Assembly (NCBI GenBank): GCA_016867495.1
Contig: VGJL01000012.1
Coordinates: forward strand, 1 to 35,900
Length of the DNA: 35,900 nucleotides
Source of the DNA: Candidatus Eisenbacteria bacterium
GTDB taxonomy: Bacteria > Eisenbacteria > RBG-16-71-46 > CAIMUX01 > VGJL01
Direction of reading: 5' to 3'
Shown: piece after piece, positions 8,005 through 14,626 of the stretch
How the letters are laid out: every line of letters begins with the position of its first letter
Position numbering within the stretch: the first letter of the stretch is position 1
Made by a program: the position numbers and the translations under genes
The notes under the pieces: generated by a model
Database searches by the model: none
The model's input: only the letters and a program-made list of their open reading frames with translations
Told to the model about the DNA's origin: nothing

Positions 8005-9921
8005 ATGGCGCCGATATTCCCGTTGCCCGCGGGGAAGCCGCGGCTCGATCTGCTCATCCTTCACCCGGCGGGCAGCGATGACCCGCGCCTCGTTTCACTC
8101 TCGATCGGAATCCTCCAGTTCCTTCGCGGCTGGCTGGAGGGCCGGGACGTCACAACGTCGTTCTGGCCGGAAACGACCGTTGACGCGGGGGGGCGCACGC
8201 GCTTCATCCTCCGCCCCATCGCCTGGGCCGAGGACGAGATCGCCCGCAAGAGGAAGCTCGTCCCGTCGGCCCGCGCGATCCTGTTCCTCGATATCGATCA
8301 CTCCATCCCAGCGACGCCTCAGGCGCGGCTTTCCTTGCGATCTCAAACTGCGGATCGCACGGCCTTAACGCCGATTCCGCTCGATGAGGCGGGCGTCTTC
8401 TCCGGCACCGCGCTCACTCTGGACGAGCTGCTTCGTGCCGTGGAGCGGGTCCCGATCGAGAAAGGCCCCGCGGCCATCTTCCACACGCAGGATCATGCGA
8501 CCGCGCTCGCGACGCTCTACGCGCTCGAGAGAATCGTGGCCTTTCAGGCCGGCATCGGACAGGAGGATCCGCAGCGTCTCTTCGAGCCGGCGCTCAATTG
8601 TTTGGCGCGCGATCCGGCGCATCCGATCGGGCGCGACTGCCTCGCGCGCCTCGCGGGGGCCGCCACGGAGACCGGGAAATCGGAGTGCCAGCAGGCGGCC
8701 CGCGACGCGCTGCAGCGGTGGTCCGACATGACTCCCCTGTCGGCCTTTCCCCCCTACTTGCTGGCGATGACGCGCATGCGATCCGGGGCTGCGGAAGAGG
8801 CCAGAGCGTCATTCGAGGAGTCGCTCCGCAGGGACCCGCTCTTTGGACCCGCCCTCGAGCAGTACGCGAACTGGCTGGCGGAGCGGGGCTTCGTCGATCG
8901 GGGCGTCGCGATGCTCCGCAGCGCGGTCGGCCGGACCGACTTCGACGGGAACCTGCTCGATCACGCAGGATGCCTGCTCGCGAACGCGGGACGCCTCGAT
9001 GAAGCGGACCCCCTCTTCCGAGAGGCGGCGTCGGCCGGAGGGCCGCCGACCTCGAGCACGAACCTCACCCGGGCTCTCCTCGCCCGCAACCGCAACGACG
9101 AGGCGCTCGAGGTCCTTCAGCGGAGCATGGCCCGGGGAATCCATCCGATGCAGCTCGAGCTGATGGCCGATCTCGCCGGGCGGTCAGGGATGGCCGCGGC
9201 CGGCGCCCGAGCCATCCTAAGGGGGAGGATCTCGGAGGGCAGCAAGGACGAGACGATCCAGCAGCATCTCACTCAGATCTGCCTCGATCTCGAGGGGCCC
9301 GGGGCGGCGGCCGCGCAGGCGCGCAGATTGCTCGAGATCGCCACGCAGGTGCCGGTCCGGCGTTTCGCCTACCAGGTCTTGTTGCGGAGCCTCATTCCCG
9401 ACTTCGAGGCTCGCTGGAAGCAGGCGATCGAGAACACGTTCGAGGGGGATGCGGAGTCCGCGGTGTCGTTCCTCCGCGAGGTAGTGACGGCGGAGGACGG
9501 CTACGGCACCGCGCACTTCTTCCTGGGAACCGCGCTCGAGCGCCTCGGACGGGCCAAAGAGGCCGTCCCCCACCTGAGGGAGGCCATCGCCTCGGAGGGA
9601 AACGACCCGATCGTGCTCGATGTCCTCGCGCGCGCCTGCGCGGCCGCGGGCGATCTCGAGGACGCGGCGCGGCTCCACCACACGGCCGCTTCCCTCGCGC
9701 CGGGCGATGCCCGGGTCCTGCACAACGCCGCCGTATCCCTCCTTCGCGCGGGCTACTCCGAAGAAGGGATCTCCATCGCGCAGAGCTCGCTCGCCATCCA
9801 GCCCGAGCAGGATGATCTGATCGATCTGCTGAAGAAGAGCCTCCCGCCCAGCCGCAAGAAGGCAGCGAAGCTCGCCGAACATGCGGGGAGGATTCTGAGG
9901 AAGAAGAAACCGCGATCGTGA
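8005..9921 (+). CDS. TPR-repeat protein
   Basis: 638 residues, predicted soluble, with no signal peptide. Residues 1-110 form an unrecognised alpha/beta N-terminal region (PRLDLLILHPAGSDDPRLVSL, RAILFLDIDHSI). From about residue 245 to 620 the sequence is a run of degenerate tetratricopeptide repeats, such as GAAEEARASFEESLRRDP, GRLDEADPLFREAAS and GRAKEAVPHLREAIAS. The C-terminus is Lys-rich. TPR proteins act as scaffolds, and the ligand is unknown. AGGAAG at 7992-7997, 7 nt upstream, supports the start. The stop overlaps the first possible start (GTG 9918) of the kinase remnant, which suggests the two once formed an operon. The 7790-8004 spacer also carries the divergent riboswitch promoter. 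Confidence 0.85.
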   Translation: MAPIFPLPAGKPRLDLLILHPAGSDDPRLVSLSIGILQFLRGWLEGRDVTTSFWPETTVDAGGRTRFILRPIAWAEDEIARKRKLVPSARAILFLDIDHSIPATPQARLSLRSQTADRTALTPIPLDEAGVFSGTALTLDELLRAVERVPIEKGPAAIFHTQDHATALATLYALERIVAFQAGIGQEDPQRLFEPALNCLARDPAHPIGRDCLARLAGAATETGKSECQQAARDALQRWSDMTPLSAFPPYLLAMTRMRSGAAEEARASFEESLRRDPLFGPALEQYANWLAERGFVDRGVAMLRSAVGRTDFDGNLLDHAGCLLANAGRLDEADPLFREAASAGGPPTSSTNLTRALLARNRNDEALEVLQRSMARGIHPMQLELMADLAGRSGMAAAGARAILRGRISEGSKDETIQQHLTQICLDLEGPGAAAAQARRLLEIATQVPVRRFAYQVLLRSLIPDFEARWKQAIENTFEGDAESAVSFLREVVTAEDGYGTAHFFLGTALERLGRAKEAVPHLREAIASEGNDPIVLDVLARACAAAGDLEDAARLHHTAASLAPGDARVLHNAAVSLLRAGYSEEGISIAQSSLAIQPEQDDLIDLLKKSLPPSRKKAAKLAEHAGRILRKKKPRS

Positions 9922-9935
9922 CGGCTGAGGAGCTC

Positions 9936-10184
9936 ATGGGCGACGAGACGATCCACGATCCCCCGGGCCGAAGTGACGATCCGACCATTGCGTCGCCGCC
10001 GGGTCAACCGGCGCCGGCGACCGATCTTCCCCAATCGATCTCAGGCTACCGCATCCTTCGCAAGATCGGCGAAGGCGGGATGGGGATCGTCTATGAGGCC
10101 GAGCGTCTCTTCAGGGAGGCCCTGGCCATGGACGAGCGGATCCTGGGCCGGGACGATCCCGAGATCGCGACGAGCCTCAAGTGA
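9936..10184 (+). pseudogene. Collapsed Ser/Thr protein kinase-TPR gene
   Basis: The 82-residue product starts like a bacterial Ser/Thr kinase: an acidic/Pro-rich leader, then ISGYRILRKIGEGGMGIVYEA, which is the glycine-rich ATP loop. Where the VAxK strand and the rest of the kinase should follow, it jumps into ERLFREALAMDERILGRDDP plus EIATSL, which is the classic TPR motif found at the C-terminus of kinase-TPR fusions. It then stops. The Lys, HRD and DFG motifs are all absent. The junction falls at GAGGCCGAG (10095-10103), which fits both parent modules (VYEAE and EAERLF), so a microhomology deletion is likely. GAGGAG at 9927-9932 precedes the ATG at 9936. An assembly collapse is the alternative explanation. 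Confidence 0.75.
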
Positions 10185-10211
10185 GATGTTACGGTCGGAA
10201 TGCTGGGGCGA

Positions 10212-10568
10212 TCAGGGCGGATTCAATGATCTCTCTCGCGCCGCGGCCACGGCGAAGGCGTCGAAATACCGCTGGAGAGAGCTCCCGTCAGAACGGTAAG
10301 CGTTCTCACCCACGAAGAAGTCGAGGAGGACCTCGCGGGCCCGCGCGATCTCCCGCAATCTGGCCGCCGACCTTCGGTGACGAGGATCGTCGAGCGTGAG
10401 ATCGATCAGCTCAATCGCGCGCTCGACGGCATCGCTGGAGATCTTCCGGTTCCGCTCCCGCCAGCGCAGGGCCCGACCAACCTCGCTCCCGACGTGGCCC
10501 ATCTGCTCGCACAGGGTGAAGGTGAACCATCGCCCCCGGGCCAGAGACTCGTGCCGGACGGGGCTCAT
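10212..10568 (-). CDS. Small helical protein partnered with DUF5674
   Basis: A 118-residue protein of unknown function, rich in helices and charge (SLARGRWFTFTLCEQMGHVG, ALRWRERNRKISSDAVERAI, ARAREVLLDFFVGENAYRSD, then a short C-terminal helix). The length and layout suggest a helical bundle. The start ATG at 10568 overlaps the stop of the DUF5674 gene by 4 nt (ATGA), so translation is probably coupled. I recall similar proteins beside DUF5674 genes in other uncultured bacteria, but no function is established. A toxin-antitoxin or RNA-processing pair is one possibility, offered as inference only. Confidence 0.7.
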   Translation of the reverse strand: MSPVRHESLARGRWFTFTLCEQMGHVGSEVGRALRWRERNRKISSDAVERAIELIDLTLDDPRHRRSAARLREIARAREVLLDFFVGENAYRSDGSSLQRYFDAFAVAAARERSLNPP

Positions 10569-10912
10569 CGGCGCGCGAGCTGCCGGACGAGGGCCCCAAT
10601 CCTCTCTCGGATCGCCGGATCATCCACGCTCCTGGAGTGGTTGCCCTGAGAGGGTCTGAGGTTGATCATGGAGTCGAACTCGATCCATTCATCGTCTGGC
10701 AATTCTGGATAGAGATTGATCCCCCAGAGATCCTGCTGCCGCGACCCCGTCGCCAAGAGCTCGGCTTCCTCATCCGCATGCAGCTCCGCTCCGACGAGCA
10801 TCACCCCGCGGTCGAGATCGACGACCCCCTTCACAAGACTGCCGAATCGAGCGGAGGCGAGCTGACGCAGGTCCTCGATCGATAGCGGGCTCTGTCGCGT
10901 GACCAGCTTCAT
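10565..10912 (-). CDS. DUF5674 family protein
   Basis: A 115-residue cytosolic protein. It matches the DUF5674 pattern closely: SIEDLRQLASARFGSLVKGV, VDLDRGVMLVGAELHADEEA, a GSRQQDLWGINLYPEL segment and EFDSMINLRPSQGNHSRSV, then a helical end. The family has no known function and is common in metagenome-derived genomes. It is the first gene of a two-gene unit with the 118-residue protein. No Shine-Dalgarno site precedes the ATG at 10912, which instead lies 9 nt downstream of a -10 hexamer, suggesting a leaderless or nearly leaderless message. Confidence 0.85.
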   Translation of the reverse strand: MKLVTRQSPLSIEDLRQLASARFGSLVKGVVDLDRGVMLVGAELHADEEAELLATGSRQQDLWGINLYPELPDDEWIEFDSMINLRPSQGNHSRSVDDPAIRERIGALVRQLARR

Positions 10913-10920
10913 CGCCGGTC

Positions 10921-10950
10921 AGTCTAGCCGCCCCCGCGCCAGCATGGCAA
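10921..10950 (-). promoter_or_regulatory. Promoter of the DUF5674 unit, near-leaderless
   Basis: On the minus strand TTGCCA (10945-10950), an 18-nt spacer and TAGACT (10921-10926) form a plausible sigma-70 promoter. The DUF5674 start codon begins only 9 nt after the -10 box, so transcription would start at or beside the ATG. Confidence 0.5.
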
Positions 10951-11062
10951 CATGGTGGCCGAGGCGACGTCAGGCCTGGTGCCCGCCACAGCGGCCCGGA
11001 GGCGCCCCAGAAGTGAGGACGCACCGCGAGGCTCGCGGATCCGATAGCCGGCCCGGCGCCCC

Positions 11063-11091
11063 TTGGAGCCTACCAGAGGATCCCCTACACT
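11063..11091 (+). promoter_or_regulatory. Promoter of the GyrI-like gene
   Basis: TTGGAG (11063-11068), a 17-nt spacer and TACACT (11086-11091) lie 55 nt upstream of the ATG at 11147. This argues against the longer reading frame that would start at 11063, because that would place the start codon in the -35 box. Confidence 0.5.
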
Positions 11092-11146
11092 CGGGGGCGT
11101 CAGTTGTCGGAACATGGGGGCCGGGGCTGCTCACCGGAGGGGACAG

Positions 11147-12211
11147 ATGGCTTCGAGCGAGTTTCCCATGGAGAGGAAGATCCTGCCCGCGACCCTGGCG
11201 GCCGGGGCGCGCAAGGCGCTCAAGGGGCGCGGGGAGATCCGGCCCGCCATCAAGGAGCTGGCCGCTCTGATTCCGCATGACGCGATCACGGGGCCGCCGT
11301 TCTGCCTCCTCCAGTACATCACCGATGTCGAGGGCGCCTATGACATCGATGTCTGTTTTCCGGTCTCGCGGGAGATCGCGGTCGAGGGGCTCTTCTGCAG
11401 GATGGAGCCGGAGCTGGAGGTCCTCGCGCACCTCCACCGGGGACCGACGGAAGGGATCCGGGAAGCCTACCGCGCCCTCCATCGGACCACGGCGGAGCGC
11501 GGGGTCATCTCCGACGAGTTCGGCCGCGAGGTCTATCCGGACTGGGAGACGGCCGACGCCACGGCCGTCGAGGTGCAGTTCGTGGTCCACAGGTGGGAGG
11601 ACTTGTTCGCCCGGCACGCGGAGCGGGTCCTCGGGTCCGAGGCGGCTCGCGATCTGCTCGCGAACCGGCCCGCACCGGGACTCGAGGCGACGGGGGAGGA
11701 ACGCTTCGCCTGGGTGAAGGCTGCCGTCGAGAAGCTCGATCGCGACGCAGGCGATGATCGAACGCACGAGATCCTGACCGGCTGCGCGCACGTCTTCCCC
11801 GACCGGCAGATCGACAGGCTCCGCTCCGTCCATGACGAGGCCATGGAGCGGACGGGCGACCGCGGCCAGGCGATTGATGCCGTGCTCGCCTTTCGGGCCG
11901 CCAATCCACCGTGGAGGGACAGCTCGACGCGCCAAGGCAACGTGGTGATCGCCACCAAACGACCGCGCGACCCGGAGGCGTATGAGAAGGCCGAGACGTC
12001 CGAGGAGAAGCGGCGCGCCTACTGCTTCTGCCCGATCATCCGCGACCGGCTCGGCGAAGGGATGCCCGGGAGCTTCTGCTACTGCGGGGCAGGTTGGGAG
12101 CGCCGGCAATGGACGGGGACTATCGGGGAGCCGGTTCGCGTTCGCGTTCTCCACTCGGTCCTGCGCGGCGATGACGCCTGCAGCTTCGCCATCGAGCTGC
12201 CGGAGGCCTGA
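11147..12211 (+). CDS. GyrI-like effector-binding domain / cysteine-rich domain fusion
   Basis: 354 residues. Residues about 5-155 resemble the GyrI-like/AraC effector-binding (SOUL-type) fold (MERKILPATLAAGARKALKG, GPPFCLLQYITD, YDIDVCFPVSREI, and a C-terminal VEVQFVVHRWEDLF). The C-terminal part is helical and then cysteine-rich, with YCFCPIIRDRL and GSFCYCGAGWERRQW, resembling the family annotated as DUF6144 or L-2-amino-thiazoline-4-carboxylate hydrolase-like. The paired CxC motifs could bind a metal. GyrI-like domains bind small molecules, so this may be a one-protein sensor or a small-molecule hydrolase. GGAGGGG at 11136-11142 supports the ATG at 11147. The next gene starts 27 bp downstream. 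Confidence 0.75.
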   Translation: MASSEFPMERKILPATLAAGARKALKGRGEIRPAIKELAALIPHDAITGPPFCLLQYITDVEGAYDIDVCFPVSREIAVEGLFCRMEPELEVLAHLHRGPTEGIREAYRALHRTTAERGVISDEFGREVYPDWETADATAVEVQFVVHRWEDLFARHAERVLGSEAARDLLANRPAPGLEATGEERFAWVKAAVEKLDRDAGDDRTHEILTGCAHVFPDRQIDRLRSVHDEAMERTGDRGQAIDAVLAFRAANPPWRDSSTRQGNVVIATKRPRDPEAYEKAETSEEKRRAYCFCPIIRDRLGEGMPGSFCYCGAGWERRQWTGTIGEPVRVRVLHSVLRGDDACSFAIELPEA

Positions 12212-12238
12212 CCGGACGCCAGGCAAGAGGATCATGAC

Positions 12239-14446
12239 ATGATCCGAGCCCCCTCCAGCAATCCGGTCGGCGGCGCCATCCGTGATGAGGGCAAGAGAGG
12301 CGCTCGGGAGAGAACGCCGAGAGCGCGGCGCTGGAGGACCGGTCTGATCCTGGGCGGCATCCTGCTCGCCGGGCTCCTTCTCCGCCTCGCCTACCTGTCG
12401 GACCTCAGGCAAGCGCCCGACTTCGAACACCCGATCAAGGACGCCGGCTTCCATGACTACTGGGCCAGGGCCCTCGCCACCGGGGATTGGACTCCTCCCG
12501 CGTCGCACGAGGATCCGCGCCTGGGAGAGGTCCCCTTCCTCAGACCTCCCGGGTATCCGTACTTCCTCGCCTTGATCTACAAGACATTCGGATTGAGCTA
12601 CTTCTTTCCCCGCCTCGCCCAGATCCTGCTCGGACTCCTCAACTGCTTCCTCGCCTTCCTCCTCGGTAGAGCCCTGTTCGGTCGCGCCGTGGGCCTGATC
12701 GCGTCGGCATTCGCCGCCGGCTACTGGGTGTTGATCTTCTTCGAGGGCGAGCTCGAAGCGCCGACCCTGATCGTCACCCTGGCTCTGCTCCTGGTCTGGC
12801 TAGCCTACCGCTGGTGGACCAGGCCGTCCCGCGGGCGCGCGATCCTGAGCGGTCTGACCCTGGGACTTCTCTCGCTCACGTTGCCCAACGCCCTCGCGTT
12901 CATCCCGGTCCTCGCTCTCTGGATGCTCTGGGCGGGCCGCGATCTCGTCCGGCCGCGACAGATCTACGGCCACCTGGCGATCTTCCTGCTCGGAGTCGTC
13001 CTCGGGATCGCGCCGGCCACGATCCGAAACGCCGTGGTGGCCGGGGACTTCGTCCCGATCGCGAGCAATGGGGCTGTCAATCTCTACATAGGCAACAACG
13101 AGACGAGCGACGGCACGACCGCGACGATTCCGAATATGCAGGAGCTGACCGGGCTGAACCGATGGAACTGGTTCCTCTATGACCGGATCGCCCGCGGCGT
13201 CTCGCGAGAAGCCGGCCGCCCTCTCAAGTACTCGGGAGTTTCCGCCTACTTCAACCGCAAGGCCCTGGACTACATCGCAAGCCATCCGGCGAGGTTCGTG
13301 GAACTCTGCCTGAAGCGGGCGGCGCTCTTCTGGGGCCCGGCGGAGATCGCCAACAACAAGGCCCTCGGCCTGGAGAAGACGAAGTACCCCATCCTGCGCT
13401 GGAGCCCAGGCTTCCCCTTCGTCTTGTCGCTCTCGCTTCTCGGCCTCCTGCTTGTCGCTCTGGAGAGGAGAGGATCGCGGGGCCTGGGGGCGAAACGCAG
13501 CGCCGAGACCGTGAGGGCGTTCCCCCTGCTCGTCCTGATCATCTTCCTCGTCCTGATCCTGTTTCTCTCTTTCCTCCCTTTCCTGGCAGCAGGCCGATTC
13601 CGGGTCCCCGTCCTCCCGTTTCTCTTCCTCTTTGCGGCCTATGCCCTCCATCGCCTCTGGCAGCTCTTGCGCTCTCGATCCTGGGGACGGGCGGGCGCTG
13701 TTCTCGGATCCGGCGTCGCCCTCTACCTTCTGTGCAACGTGCAGATCGTGCCCTACCAGTCGAATCCCGCCTGGTGGTTCGTCGATCAGGCGAGCGGACT
13801 GGAGGTGTCCGGAGACCTGCAGGGGGCGCTCCAGGCGTGCCGCGACGCATTGGAGGAGGACCCAGGGTATGTCGATGCGCGCGTCAAGCTGGCTTCGTTG
13901 CTGGCGAGGCTGGGAAGACCGGAGGAGGCGATCCGAGAGTACGAGGAGATCCTCAGACACCGCCCCGACTACGTCGACGTGCGTGTGCGACGTGCGTCCC
14001 TTCTCATCGATCGGGGTCAGGCCGCGAGGGCGACTCCGGAGCTGGAAGAGATCGCGGCGGCGCATCCCGAGATGTCCGCCGCTCACCTTCAGCTAGGATG
14101 CGCCTTCACTCGTCTTCGACGCTATGAAGAGGCGGAGCGGGAGCTGCGGCGCGCGATCGAGCTCGAGCCGCGGGACGCGGTCGAGCATAGCTATCTGGCC
14201 ATGGTTCTGGCTGCGCGGGGCGCCCACGAGGAGGCGATTGCACACGGTCGCGCCGCCCTTGGCCTCAAGCCGGGCGTGAAGGAAGTCCACTTCAATCTCG
14301 GGACCTCGCTGCGGGCCCTGGGAAGACAGGAGGAAGCCGCCGCGGAGTACCGGGAGGCCCTTCACATCGATCCGAACTATGTGGCCGCGCAGCGCGAGCT
14401 GAACGCGTTGTCGAACGCGGGGACGCAACCGGCGCCCGGACGATAG
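12239..14446 (+). CDS. GT39-family membrane glycosyltransferase with C-terminal TPRs
   Basis: 735 residues. After a basic N-terminus, about ten hydrophobic segments span residues 35-510. The first periplasmic loop has the acidic motif seen in GT39/ArnT-like enzymes (KDAGFHDYWARALATGDW, then FLRPPGYPYFLALIYKTFG). Residues about 525-725 are TPRs (GDLQGALQACRDALEEDPGY, GRPEEAIREYEEILRHRPDY, RRYEEAERELRRAIELEP, GRQEEAAAEYREALHIDPNY). Family members move a sugar from a polyprenyl-phosphate donor to protein or lipid on the outer face of the inner membrane. The acceptor here is unknown. AAGAGG 8 nt upstream supports the start. An ATG at 12234 is out of frame and stops at once. Confidence 0.85.
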   Translation: MIRAPSSNPVGGAIRDEGKRGARERTPRARRWRTGLILGGILLAGLLLRLAYLSDLRQAPDFEHPIKDAGFHDYWARALATGDWTPPASHEDPRLGEVPFLRPPGYPYFLALIYKTFGLSYFFPRLAQILLGLLNCFLAFLLGRALFGRAVGLIASAFAAGYWVLIFFEGELEAPTLIVTLALLLVWLAYRWWTRPSRGRAILSGLTLGLLSLTLPNALAFIPVLALWMLWAGRDLVRPRQIYGHLAIFLLGVVLGIAPATIRNAVVAGDFVPIASNGAVNLYIGNNETSDGTTATIPNMQELTGLNRWNWFLYDRIARGVSREAGRPLKYSGVSAYFNRKALDYIASHPARFVELCLKRAALFWGPAEIANNKALGLEKTKYPILRWSPGFPFVLSLSLLGLLLVALERRGSRGLGAKRSAETVRAFPLLVLIIFLVLILFLSFLPFLAAGRFRVPVLPFLFLFAAYALHRLWQLLRSRSWGRAGAVLGSGVALYLLCNVQIVPYQSNPAWWFVDQASGLEVSGDLQGALQACRDALEEDPGYVDARVKLASLLARLGRPEEAIREYEEILRHRPDYVDVRVRRASLLIDRGQAARATPELEEIAAAHPEMSAAHLQLGCAFTRLRRYEEAERELRRAIELEPRDAVEHSYLAMVLAARGAHEEAIAHGRAALGLKPGVKEVHFNLGTSLRALGRQEEAAAEYREALHIDPNYVAAQRELNALSNAGTQPAPGR

Positions 14447-14612
14447 CCCCCCTGGAATCGATGGCTTGCCACCAGGCATCGTGGCCCGTAACTATTTGAC
14501 ACAAAGTGGATTACGTCAAGTCCGATCCAGGAGACGCTATCGTGGCTCATGGCGGTCGGCAAGGTCCTGCTCCCCGCGCCGCTTTGCGCGGACCTCGGAC
14601 CATCGAACAGAG

Positions 14613-14618
14613 TATAAT
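14613..14618 (+). promoter_or_regulatory. -10 element directly before the second TonB receptor
   Basis: A perfect TATAAT ends 8 nt before the ATG at 14627, with no Shine-Dalgarno sequence between. Transcription would start at or next to the ATG. A clear -35 is lacking (TTGCGC is 23 nt away). Further upstream, TTGAC (14496-14500) and GTCAA (14515-14519) form an inverted repeat that might be an operator. Confidence 0.45.
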
Positions 14619-14626
14619 GATCGGTT

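Noticed and set aside
10970-12508. 512-codon minus-strand frame
   Set aside because: Antisense to the GyrI-like gene, overlaps the promoter region, and shows no domain.
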